Shown here piece after piece: positions 7,495-15,502 of a stretch of DNA of 22,559 bases. A model generated the notes under the pieces. The model was given only the letters and a program-made list of their open reading frames with translations. It did not search any database and was not told the origin of the DNA. The number at the start of each line of letters is the position of its first letter. The stretch's first letter is position 1. Both the position numbers and the translations under genes were made by a program. This DNA comes from JBPBPI01 sp050954885 (GTDB lineage: Bacteria; Pseudomonadota; Alphaproteobacteria; Caedimonadales; Caedimonadaceae), in the NCBI GenBank assembly GCA_050954885.1, contig JBPBPI010000077.1, positions 1-22,559 on the forward strand, given 5' to 3'.

Positions 7495-8202
7495 GTGTTT
7501 AAAACAATTTTTCTCTTTCTTATATGTACAATGTGTAAAAGCGTAATTGCTTCAAGTATTGAATCAAAACGTATATTTACCAATCCCATTGATAAAATTG
7601 TCATAGAAACTAATGAGGGAAACCTTACATTTAAGGGAAGTTTAAATGATAATAATATTAAAATATTGGCTTATCCCCATCATAACATATGTCAAGATAA
7701 TGTAAAAATCCAGGATCAACAATTAAGATTAATAAACAAAAAAAATCAAGGTGGTTGTCAGTGTGATTATACAATATATTTGCCTCAAAAGATCTTAATT
7801 GATATTAAATCAAATGCATCAAATATAGAAATTGATGATATGGTTAGTTCATTAAATATTGAAAATAGTGCAGGTAATATTAAAGGAAACAGTATTTTAG
7901 CAAAAGCTAATGTAGACTTAGGGGCAGGTAATGTCACTCTTAATGTCAGCAAAGATAGCTCTTTAATCATAGGTGCAGGAAATGGCAGCCTACGTTTTTC
8001 TCACATTCCTCAAGAGAAAGTTAATTTAGAGATTACAACAGGTGTAGGAAGCATTGAACTTCTTCTTCCTGCTGATGCCAAAGTGCATTACGACACTCAA
8101 CCAAAAGTAGATACAGACAGTTTCCCCAATATCCCTGATGATTATAATTTTAAGGTTAAATTAAAAACAGGCATAGGATCGACTAATATTCGTAAAATGT
8201 AA
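7495..8202 (+). CDS. Exported beta-repeat protein (DUF4097-like)
   Basis: A 235-residue protein with a signal peptide (MFKTIFLFLICTMCKSVIAS, cleavage near residue 20). The mature chain consists of short beta-strand repeats with polar turns: LIDIKSNASNIEID, LNIENSAGNIKGN, VDLGAGNVTLN, SLIIGAGNGSLRFS, LEITTGVGSIELLLP and VKLKTGIGSTNI. This alternating pattern with G-x-G-x turns resembles the DUF4097 putative-adhesin or beta-helical type. It is probably periplasmic or surface-exposed. Cysteines C66, C88 and C90 could form a disulfide. The GTG start at 7495 has a weak AAGG at 7484-7487. It is AT-rich relative to its neighbours. Function is unknown, and the family assignment is by pattern only. 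Confidence 0.65.
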   Translation: MFKTIFLFLICTMCKSVIASSIESKRIFTNPIDKIVIETNEGNLTFKGSLNDNNIKILAYPHHNICQDNVKIQDQQLRLINKKNQGGCQCDYTIYLPQKILIDIKSNASNIEIDDMVSSLNIENSAGNIKGNSILAKANVDLGAGNVTLNVSKDSSLIIGAGNGSLRFSHIPQEKVNLEITTGVGSIELLLPADAKVHYDTQPKVDTDSFPNIPDDYNFKVKLKTGIGSTNIRKM

Positions 8203-8211
8203 TTTTAATAA

Positions 8212-9612
8212 CTACTGAGAGCTTTCCTTCATCAATCTTTCAGATAAAGATTCGATGTCGGCAGCGCGCAATTTATCGGCGCGTGTTTTCAAAAGATGCT
8301 GGGCACGCTTGGTGTGTTTTAAAGCCAAATCGGGTTTGTCTGACATCAAGGCTTCTTCTGCCAAAGCCAAAGAGGACAATCCTAACTCGCCTTGTCGCCC
8401 ATAAGCTGTTGCCAAGAGTCGCCAGGCAAAGGGATTTTCTTCTTCGTATTTCAAAACATTTTTTAGCTCTTCAATAGCTGACTTCAAAAGATCCGGTTGG
8501 TTTTTTTCAATCAAAGTTTGAGCATAAGACAAACGAATAAGTGGCGCTGACGGATTTAATGTCATGGCTTGTTTGTAAAAATTTAAAGCATTGTCTAATT
8601 GACCATGTTCAAATAAAAATTGTGCCTTTAATTCATAAAAAAAGGCATCATTGGGATAATCTTGAATAAGGGCCTCGAGTTGTCTCAAACTTTCTTCAAA
8701 CTTTCCATCACGGTACAAAGCAATGATGCGTGCGTACCTTGCCTTGATACTTGAATCAGAAGCTTTATACTTTAATAATGTTTTTCCAGGGGGATCAACA
8801 TAGGCAGAAATTTTAGCAATCATCCGGTCGTATTTAAGATAGAAATCTTTCGGTAGACGATTATTTGTATAAGGCGAGGCTTCGGTATGATGACGAAGAA
8901 AATCAACGCGATCGTGGCTAAAGGGATGGGTTCTCATGTAAAGATCTTGTTGATCAGGCGACAAATATTCTTGCCTTGCTAGAATTTGCATAAATTCAAG
9001 CAATCCTTTTGATGACCATTTTAATTGATCTAAATAACGAATGGCTGAGCTATCAGCCGTGCCTTCTTGACCCCTTGAATAATGAAAAACCAATCCTTGA
9101 GCAACAGCAATGCCACCCATCATAGATGTCATGCCTGCTTCGGGACTGCCCGCCAAAATTGCTGCAGCCCCCAATGCAACGGAAGCCATGAGGGATAAAG
9201 ATGCTTTGTTCAAGAGGCTTTCGAAGCGAGAGATATGACCACCCGCGATGTGTCCTGTCTCATGGGCCAAAACACCAATCACTTGTTCAGGATTTTTACT
9301 TTCAAGTAGCAACCCTGTGTTGATAAATATTGAATATTTTGTGCTGGCGGCAGCATTGATTTCAGAATTAACCACGAGATACAAATTAAGGGATGTAGGA
9401 TCAAGACCCGCTGTGCGAAACAATGGTTCAATATAATCGTGCAAAGTTGCCTCAACTTCGGCATCACGAATCAATGTCCCGGTGGCCAAAGTTTTAGCTG
9501 CATGAACTATTTGAAAAAGGACAAGATGTAAAATCAATAAATTTGTTATAAATTTAAAGATAAAAGACTGTTTTATCCTGTTTTCAGACCAGTTTTTTTG
9601 ACGACGCCTCAA
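8212..9612 (-). CDS. Periplasmic M48 metalloprotease with TPRs (BepA-like)
   Basis: A 466-residue zinc protease. An N-terminal signal peptide (hydrophobic core about 17-36, cleavage near HAA-K) exports it. The peptidase domain has HETGH (H117, E118, H121), the third zinc ligand E183 in GQEGTADS, and a RTHPFSHDRV segment as in BepA/LoiP relatives. The C-terminal half (about 290-450) is built of tetratricopeptide repeats, for example FEESLRQLEALIQDYPNDAF and LDNALNFYKQAMTLNPSAPL. This architecture matches BepA (YfgC), which in E. coli handles stalled outer-membrane proteins such as LptD. The TTG start at 9612 overlaps the rne stop by 4 bases (TTGA) and no ATG lies near, so translation is probably coupled to rne. 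Its stop is only 9 bases from the stop of the convergent gene. Confidence 0.88.
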   Translation of the reverse strand: MRRRQKNWSENRIKQSFIFKFITNLLILHLVLFQIVHAAKTLATGTLIRDAEVEATLHDYIEPLFRTAGLDPTSLNLYLVVNSEINAAASTKYSIFINTGLLLESKNPEQVIGVLAHETGHIAGGHISRFESLLNKASLSLMASVALGAAAILAGSPEAGMTSMMGGIAVAQGLVFHYSRGQEGTADSSAIRYLDQLKWSSKGLLEFMQILARQEYLSPDQQDLYMRTHPFSHDRVDFLRHHTEASPYTNNRLPKDFYLKYDRMIAKISAYVDPPGKTLLKYKASDSSIKARYARIIALYRDGKFEESLRQLEALIQDYPNDAFFYELKAQFLFEHGQLDNALNFYKQAMTLNPSAPLIRLSYAQTLIEKNQPDLLKSAIEELKNVLKYEEENPFAWRLLATAYGRQGELGLSSLALAEEALMSDKPDLALKHTKRAQHLLKTRADKLRAADIESLSERLMKESSQ

Positions 9613-12182
9613 TTATCGATGAGCCTTTTCCACCAAGTGTTTCCCCTCTTTTTTTTTTGCTGATCCTGAGAGTTTTGATCTCCTTGCTGTTCAGAAAATT
9701 GAGGATTTGATGGTTCAAAAATTTGTGGTGATTCTGATTTAGAATAAGAAAGCTGATCAAAATTAGATTTTTCAATATTTTTTATAGGAATTTCTGCCTG
9801 ATAATGAATCTCAGAAGGTTTGATCTCAACATTTTGAGATTGTGTTGAAAAATTCTGATCGTTTTGATGGTTTTCTTGACCTTCTGTCGCGTTTGAAAAA
9901 CGATTTTGGTTGTGATTAGGATGGCGGCGGCGGCGACGTTTAAAAGGATGACGTGATCGTGTATCATTTGGATCCCGATCTGAATTTTGGTTTCCTTCTT
10001 GAGCCAGCATTTCTTGATCTGATGCATTTTGATCTGATACAATTTGATCTTGTGTTGCCAAAGTTTCTTGATCAAAAGAATCTTCCTGAGATTCATCCGA
10101 TGGTGTTTGGTCGTTTGTTGTTCCCTCTGTCATGTCTCGATTTTTGTGAGAACGACGACGAGACCTGCGATGTCGATTGCGTCTTTGGGAAGATCCTTCT
10201 TCTTGTTTTTTTTCCTCAGATATTGGCACAATTTCTTCTTCTGGTAAATCATCTAGAGTATCTGATGGATCAACCGGTTTAAAAACAGATGTTCCTCTTG
10301 AGGTAAAGGATGATGTGCGTTCGGACAATTTTGTGTCTGTTGTCTCGCTTGATCGTCTTTTTAAACATGTGATACGATGTTGAGGACTAATGAGACTATC
10401 GTCACCCTCGACGAAAACACGAACGTCAAGGCGCGCTTCAAGGCGTTGCAAATGATCACGTTTGGTATTTAAAAGATAAAAAGCAACGCTGGTCGGTACA
10501 TGAATTTGAAATTCAGACATTTTGCCCAAAGATGCCTCTTCTTCAATGGCTCTTAACATATGAAGGGCACTGGATTCCGTTGATCGGACATATCCTGTTG
10601 CTTGGCAATGAGGACAAGGATGGGCGCTGGTTTCCAAAATACTAGGACGAATACGTTGACGCGACAGCTCAAGAAGTCCAAAAGGTCCAATTTTACCCAT
10701 TTGAATGCGAGCGCGGTCATGGCGAAAAGCATCGCGCAGGCGTTTTTCAACGGTGGCAATATAACGATTTTCTTCCATATCAATAAAATCGATAACCACA
10801 AGTCCTGCCAGATCACGCAGACGTATTTGGCGGGCAATTTCATCGGCTGCTTCAAGATTGGTTTTAAAGGCTGTTTCTTCAATATGCCGTTCCCGGGTTG
10901 ACCTGCCTGAGTTAATGTCGATCGAGACCAAAGCTTCTGTTGGATGAATAACAATTGATCCCCCTGAAGGAAGATAAACCACAGGATTGTGCATCTCATC
11001 AATTTGTGCTTCGACTTTATATTTATAAAATAAAGGCGTTGATTCATCTTTATAATGTTGGATGCGCTTGAAATGACTGGGCATCAAATTCTTCATAAAT
11101 TGACGCGCAACCTTATATCCTTCTTCTCCTTCAACTTGAATTTCTTCAACATCTTTGGTGTATAAATCTCGAATGGCTCTTTTGATAATGTCATCTTCTT
11201 CATGAATTAACTGAGGCGCAATCGATTGAAGGGTCAGATCTCGAATACCATTCCAGGCACGCATAAGGAACTCAGCATCTCTTTTAATTTCAACTTTTGT
11301 CCGCTCGCGGCCGGCGGTGCGAATAATCAGTCCCATGCCGTCGGGAATTTCCAACTCTTCTAAAACTTTTTTAAGACGTAACCGATCAATAGAATTTGAA
11401 ATTTTCCGTGAAATTCCACCACTACGTGGTGAGTTAGGCATAAGGACGCTATATCGTCCGGCCAAAGATAAATAAGTGGTCAGTGCCGCGCCCTTCATAC
11501 CACGTTCTTCTTTTGCCACTTGAACCAATAAAATTTGATTTTTGTGAATTACTTCTTGAATTTTATACATTTGGTGAAGATGAGGTCGATTAGAGGGCGT
11601 GAAATCTTCATCATCATGTAAGGAAGTTTCACCACCTAAAATCGCAATGGGCATATCTGCATTGGTCAAATCAATATCTTGAGAACCAGAATGTGTTTCA
11701 AAATTTTCTACAGCATCATGAAAAGAGGCTGAATCTTGTAAAGCGGAAGTTTTGCCCTGCATATCAATATGATGATCGGTATCTTTTGATATATCGGTTA
11801 ATGCAACATCATCTAAATCTAAAGTAGTATCTAAATCTATGGTTGAATTTTGATCTTCAAGAACAGGGTCGTCCTCTTCTTGATGCGCGGGAACTTGATG
11901 CATTTCAGCTTTTAAAGCTTCACGATCAGACACAGGAATTCTGAAGTAATCGGGATGAATTTCACTAAAGGCTAAAAAGCCGTGACGGTTGCCACCATAA
12001 TCAATAAAAGCTGCTTGAAGCGATGGCTCAACTCGCGCAATTTTAGCAAGATAGACATTTCCTCTGACGGTTAATTTAGTGGCACTTTCAAAATCAAAGT
12101 CTGTTAGTCGGTTATTATGGTCAACAAGGGCAACGCGAGTTTCCTCAGCATGTGTTGCATCAATGATCATCTTTTTTGTCAT
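9609..12182 (-). CDS. rne: Ribonuclease E
   Basis: An 857-residue endoribonuclease that starts mRNA decay and processes rRNA and tRNA. The S1 RNA-binding domain starts near residue 40 (GNVYLAKIARVEPSLQAAFI) but is split by an acidic insertion at about 95-200 before continuing. Such an insertion occurs in many alphaproteobacterial RNase E proteins. Catalytic D422 (SIDINSG) and D465 (VVIDFID) are present, and the zinc-link CPHC is at 523-526. After about 640 the chain is a disordered arm with arginine-rich patches (RRNRHRRSRRRSHKNR, KRRRRRH), DQ-rich repeats and a terminal TWWKRLIDN, resembling the C-terminal GWW motif that binds PNPase in Caulobacter. The ATG at 12182 is chosen because GGGAG lies 8 bases upstream; an ATG seven codons earlier precedes that site. 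It leads the two-gene rne-M48 unit. Confidence 0.95.
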   Translation of the reverse strand: MTKKMIIDATHAEETRVALVDHNNRLTDFDFESATKLTVRGNVYLAKIARVEPSLQAAFIDYGGNRHGFLAFSEIHPDYFRIPVSDREALKAEMHQVPAHQEEDDPVLEDQNSTIDLDTTLDLDDVALTDISKDTDHHIDMQGKTSALQDSASFHDAVENFETHSGSQDIDLTNADMPIAILGGETSLHDDEDFTPSNRPHLHQMYKIQEVIHKNQILLVQVAKEERGMKGAALTTYLSLAGRYSVLMPNSPRSGGISRKISNSIDRLRLKKVLEELEIPDGMGLIIRTAGRERTKVEIKRDAEFLMRAWNGIRDLTLQSIAPQLIHEEDDIIKRAIRDLYTKDVEEIQVEGEEGYKVARQFMKNLMPSHFKRIQHYKDESTPLFYKYKVEAQIDEMHNPVVYLPSGGSIVIHPTEALVSIDINSGRSTRERHIEETAFKTNLEAADEIARQIRLRDLAGLVVIDFIDMEENRYIATVEKRLRDAFRHDRARIQMGKIGPFGLLELSRQRIRPSILETSAHPCPHCQATGYVRSTESSALHMLRAIEEEASLGKMSEFQIHVPTSVAFYLLNTKRDHLQRLEARLDVRVFVEGDDSLISPQHRITCLKRRSSETTDTKLSERTSSFTSRGTSVFKPVDPSDTLDDLPEEEIVPISEEKKQEEGSSQRRNRHRRSRRRSHKNRDMTEGTTNDQTPSDESQEDSFDQETLATQDQIVSDQNASDQEMLAQEGNQNSDRDPNDTRSRHPFKRRRRRHPNHNQNRFSNATEGQENHQNDQNFSTQSQNVEIKPSEIHYQAEIPIKNIEKSNFDQLSYSKSESPQIFEPSNPQFSEQQGDQNSQDQQKKKRGNTWWKRLIDN

Positions 12183-12272
12183 TTTGTGTACTCCCAATCT
12201 CATCGCGCAGCATGTGCATGCGACGACCGCATTCTGTATAAGGAGTCAACGAACTCAATTTATGCTTAAGAT

Positions 12273-12282
12273 GACACGTGTC
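12273..12282. promoter_or_regulatory. 10-bp perfect palindrome, possible operator
   Basis: GACACGTGTC is its own reverse complement and lies 91 bases upstream of the rne start, in the spacer shared with mrcA. Perfect palindromes of this size are typical of dimeric regulator sites. One copy in AT-rich DNA could also be chance. Confidence 0.25.
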
Positions 12283-12464
12283 GATTCGGTAAAAAAGACG
12301 TCAAAGATCTACTTATGACTTTCCATAAAAAAGTTTTAGTTTCAAAGTGATGACCGGCAAATAAGTAGGAGATTTCTCCATAAACATTGCAAAACCTCAA
12401 AGCAAAAGTTCGTTGTTCCTGATAATTTAAACAGAAACGCTATTTTAAAAAATATTTACTTATC

Positions 12465-12516
12465 GAATAGTGACGTCTGGAACATCTTAAAAAAATGATG
12501 ACTCTCTTCACTATTC
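12465..12516. repeat. 9-bp inverted repeat in the rne/mrcA spacer
   Basis: GAATAGTGA (12465-12473) and TCACTATTC (12508-12516) are perfect inverted copies separated by 34 bases that contain a further CATC/GATG pair. No T run follows on the plus strand, so it is not an ordinary terminator. Its role is unknown. Confidence 0.35.
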
Positions 12517-12566
12517 TGAAAAAAATTATGATTAGAATACCTGCGCTTTGGTCATTTTACAATCTT

Positions 12567-12617
12567 TTTTGTATCCTATAAACGTCCTATAAGAATATGG
12601 GTTTTGTATCCCATAAA
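12567..12617 (+). repeat. Direct repeats TTTTGTATCC(T/C)ATAAA upstream of mrcA
   Basis: A 16-base direct repeat, TTTTGTATCC(T/C)ATAAA, occurs at 12567-12582 and 12602-12617 (35 bases apart). Its TCCYATAA core has a third copy at 12585-12592. The core starts are 12574, 12585 and 12609, that is 11 and 24 bases apart. The first core overlaps the best -10 candidate for mrcA, so these may be binding sites for a regulator. Only the repeats themselves are directly seen. Confidence 0.4.
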
Positions 12618-12713
12618 TATGAAGGCTGATTTTAAAAAATTTTAAACAATAATTTTCTTTTCTCCTAAAAAACTTCTCTTTATGATGACCTCTCTGATGT
12701 AAGGATATTATTT

Positions 12714-15278
12714 GTGTTTAGGTATCTCAGCTCTCTCGCAATTGTTCTGTTTATAACCCTGGGTTTGGGTCTTGCGAGCCTATGTTTTGTGTTTTATTAC
12801 TTTGGCGCGGGATTGCCGGATTACCAACAACTATCAAATTATAAACCACCGGTTGTGACCCGTCTTTACGCAGGGGACGGTCATATGTTTGGTGAATATG
12901 CTTGGGAAAGACGCGTCTACGTCCCCATTCAAGCGATTCCTAAAAAAGTTATTCAAGCGTTCTTAGCCGCCGAAGATAAAAATTTTTATGAGCATTCAGG
13001 CGTGGATATACCCAGTATTATATCAGCAGTCATTTCAAATGTTGGACGCGTAGCTGATTCTAAAAGGCCGGTGGGCGCCTCAACAATTACCCAACAAGTG
13101 GCGAAAAACTTTCTTCTGGCAGATATTGCCCAAAATGTGTCTTACGTCCGAAAAATTAAAGAAGCGATCTTGGCGTTTCGGATTGAAAATGCGTATAGCA
13201 AAAATTATATTTTAGAACTTTTTTTAAACGAGATTTATTTGGGATCTGGATCTTACGGTATTGCCGCTGCCGCCTTAAATTACTTCAACAAAGGATTAGA
13301 TGACCTTTCTTTGGCAGAAATTGCCTATCTTGCTGGTTTGCCAAAGGCACCCAATCATTATCATCCGGTACGAAATGCAGCTGCTGCCAAAGGACGTCGC
13401 AATTATGTGCTGCGTCGTTTACAGGCTGAAGGTTATATCACGGCCCAAGACGCCCGCATGGCCATGGAAGAGCCAATTGTGTTTAAAGAACGCAATTCAA
13501 GAGACGTGATAAAAAGCAGTTATTTTGCCGAAGAAGTACGACGAGAATTACTCCATCGCTTTGGCGAAAAAGCTTTGTATCAAGAGGGTTTGGTGGTGCG
13601 AACATCACTGGATTCAAAGTTGCAGAATTTTGCTCAACAATCCTTATGTGAAGGTTTAGAAACCTATGACCAACGACACGGCTGGCGCGGCCCTATTGGG
13701 CATGTTGTGCTGGAGACAGCCGAAAAAAACCTTAAAAATATTGATGCGTCAAACCCTAAATCTTCATGGGCCATGAAATTACAGAGTGTCTCTGTGCCTT
13801 TAGGAGCTGAGCCTGAACAAGTGGCAGTTGTGTTAGGATTTAAAGGGCAGGCCACGATCATTGGTTTCAGAAATGGTAAGGTTGGTCAAATTCCTCTTAA
13901 AGAACTGCAGTGGGCCCGAAGATATATCAATGAGTATTCTTTAGGACCCGTTGTTCAATCGCCCCAAAATGTTTTACAAATCGGCGATGTTATTTTGACA
14001 ATGTTCCTTGAGACCAAAGATGAGTATAAGTTGAGTCAAATCCCGGTGGTTAGTGGTGCCATTGTCGTGATGGACGTTCATACAGGTCGCATTTTGGCGA
14101 TGCAGGGGGGATATAGTTTCAAAATCAGTCAATTCAACCGCGCCACTCAGGCCATGCGTCAAGTTGGCTCAACCTTTAAACCTTTTGCTTATTTGACCGC
14201 TTTGGAGAAGGGGCTGACACCGTCAAGCATGATGTATGATGGCCCTTTTTCCATTGACGTTCCTGGCATCGGTGTGTGGAGTCCTCACAATTTTGAGAAA
14301 AATTATTTGGGCGCGATTACCCTAAGACGCGCGTTGGAACTTTCACGTAATTTGGTTACGGTTCGAATGGTCCACGATTATGTTGGCATGCGTAATGTCA
14401 AAAATTTGGTTGAAAGATTGGGCGTGGTCGATAATCTACCGATGCAACTGGCAACCTTATTGGGAGCAGCCGAATCGACGTTATTAAAAGTTACCTCTGC
14501 CTTTGGCATGATCGCCAATGGTGGCAAACGCATTCAACCCACCTTGTTGGATCGGGTGCAAGATCGGTACGGTAAAAATCTTTATATCAATCACGAGCGC
14601 ACCTGTGAGGGTTGCGCGTCACGTCATCTTACAGAGACCATACCTACACTGATCGATCATCGCGATCAAGTGATCGATCCTGCCAATGCCTATCAAATGG
14701 TATCGATGTTACAAGGCGTCATCGAGCGGGGCACAGGCAAAAGTTTACTGGATCTTAACCGTCCTTTGGCAGGTAAGACAGGTACCTCAAATTCTTATCG
14801 CGACGCTTGGTTTGTGGGATTTACGCCTGATATTGTGGTAGGCATTTTTGTGGGATTCGATACACCGCGGGATATGGGTCAATATGAAACAGGCGCGCGG
14901 GTGGCCTTACCGATCTTTAAAAATTTTATCACAAAGGCGTTGAAAGATACGCCGGCGATGCCTTTTCGAATCCCCTCAGGTATTAAGCTGGTGCGCGTTG
15001 ATGCGCTCACTGGAAAACCACCGGTTGACGGCAGTACTAATGTGATTTTTGAAGCCTTTAAATCAGGATCTGAGCAAAAGGTTTTGGATGCGCCTTCAAC
15101 GCCTGCACAAAACGAAAATATGCCTCAAGATCCATCACACGATGATGAATTCTCAGACATTTTGGAAGACAAACCTTCAACTATAGACCCCAGTCAACCT
15201 TACGCTGAACCCGCCCGTCCCAATTTACCCACGTCCAAACCAAAACCATTCCTTGATGGAACAGGGGGATTATATTGA
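12714..15278 (+). CDS. mrcA: Penicillin-binding protein 1A
   Basis: An 854-residue bifunctional peptidoglycan synthase anchored in the inner membrane. It has a short cytoplasmic N-terminus and a transmembrane helix at about 8-30. The GT51 glycosyltransferase domain has catalytic E87 in AAEDKNFYEHSGVD and the GASTITQQVAKN motif (121-132). An OB-like linker follows, then the transpeptidase domain with nucleophile S486 (STFK, K489), SRN at 544-546 and KTGT at 688-691. All key residues are intact, so lipid II polymerisation and cross-linking are expected. A Pro/Asp-rich tail of ~65 residues follows the domain. The GTG start at 12714 has AAGGA at 12701-12705, 8 bases upstream. It is divergent from rne. 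The prfB and amidase genes that often adjoin it in alphaproteobacteria are absent here. Confidence 0.96.
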   Translation: MFRYLSSLAIVLFITLGLGLASLCFVFYYFGAGLPDYQQLSNYKPPVVTRLYAGDGHMFGEYAWERRVYVPIQAIPKKVIQAFLAAEDKNFYEHSGVDIPSIISAVISNVGRVADSKRPVGASTITQQVAKNFLLADIAQNVSYVRKIKEAILAFRIENAYSKNYILELFLNEIYLGSGSYGIAAAALNYFNKGLDDLSLAEIAYLAGLPKAPNHYHPVRNAAAAKGRRNYVLRRLQAEGYITAQDARMAMEEPIVFKERNSRDVIKSSYFAEEVRRELLHRFGEKALYQEGLVVRTSLDSKLQNFAQQSLCEGLETYDQRHGWRGPIGHVVLETAEKNLKNIDASNPKSSWAMKLQSVSVPLGAEPEQVAVVLGFKGQATIIGFRNGKVGQIPLKELQWARRYINEYSLGPVVQSPQNVLQIGDVILTMFLETKDEYKLSQIPVVSGAIVVMDVHTGRILAMQGGYSFKISQFNRATQAMRQVGSTFKPFAYLTALEKGLTPSSMMYDGPFSIDVPGIGVWSPHNFEKNYLGAITLRRALELSRNLVTVRMVHDYVGMRNVKNLVERLGVVDNLPMQLATLLGAAESTLLKVTSAFGMIANGGKRIQPTLLDRVQDRYGKNLYINHERTCEGCASRHLTETIPTLIDHRDQVIDPANAYQMVSMLQGVIERGTGKSLLDLNRPLAGKTGTSNSYRDAWFVGFTPDIVVGIFVGFDTPRDMGQYETGARVALPIFKNFITKALKDTPAMPFRIPSGIKLVRVDALTGKPPVDGSTNVIFEAFKSGSEQKVLDAPSTPAQNENMPQDPSHDDEFSDILEDKPSTIDPSQPYAEPARPNLPTSKPKPFLDGTGGLY

Positions 15279-15502
15279 TTGTTTCAATGCCCGACGTCAG
15301 GAACTTAAATCCATCTTTCGATCTAACTTGTTTCAAAATTATGCCCGCTATGAACACAGGAGCAAATCAATTATTTTATATTTTTTAAAAAATATGACTT
15401 TGCATGTGTTGTGTGAAATCTTCAATAAAAGTGAAAATTAAACACAAAACATGCAAAGTATAGTGAAAAAAGATTTTAATTTATCTTTTTATTCTAGAAT
15501 TT
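15279..15502. other. Spacer between convergent mrcA and lipoprotein gene
   Basis: Apart from the large hairpin at 15397-15459 I see no gene in it. The open stretch beginning at 15253 within the end of mrcA has no ribosome-binding site of its own and no recognisable product. Confidence 0.5.
15397..15459. terminator. Large hairpin between convergent genes, likely terminator
   Basis: ACTTTGCATGTGTTGTGT (15397-15414) pairs with ACACAAAACATGCAAAGT (15442-15459): 17 of 18 positions are complementary around a 27-base loop. On the minus strand it is followed within a few bases by ATTTTTTAAAAAATAT, a T run suited to ending the lipoprotein transcript. The plus-strand side has only an A-rich run, so termination of mrcA here is less certain. 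The stem is unusually long for an intrinsic terminator. Confidence 0.5.

Larger units (their letters stand above)
12183..12713. other. 531-base divergent spacer between rne and mrcA
   Basis: No convincing gene is present on either strand; short open stretches lack ribosome-binding sites and resemble nothing known. The rne-proximal 60 bases are GC-richer and contain a GCATG-T-GCATGC repeat that can fold (12203-12223). Further out are a 10-bp palindrome, a 9-bp inverted repeat and a set of TCCYATAA direct repeats, listed separately. Both the rne and the mrcA promoters should lie here. I see no canonical promoter for rne. For mrcA a weak pair, TTGGTC (12548-12553) and TATCCT (12572-12577, 18-base spacer), is the best candidate. 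Confidence 0.55.

Noticed and set aside
10010..10080. GATCTGAT-like near-tandem repeats, considered as a repeat element or CRISPR-like array
   Set aside because: They are degenerate, lie inside the rne frame and encode its DQ-rich disordered arm. No regular spacer is present.
9953..10282. Plus-strand open frames opposite the rne C-terminal region
   Set aside because: They are antisense shadows of the low-complexity arm of RNase E and lack ribosome-binding sites.
15253..15441. Short plus-strand frame overlapping the end of mrcA, considered as a prfB remnant
   Set aside because: Its residues do not match the release factor 2 N-terminus, it has no ribosome-binding site of its own, and it runs into the terminator hairpin.
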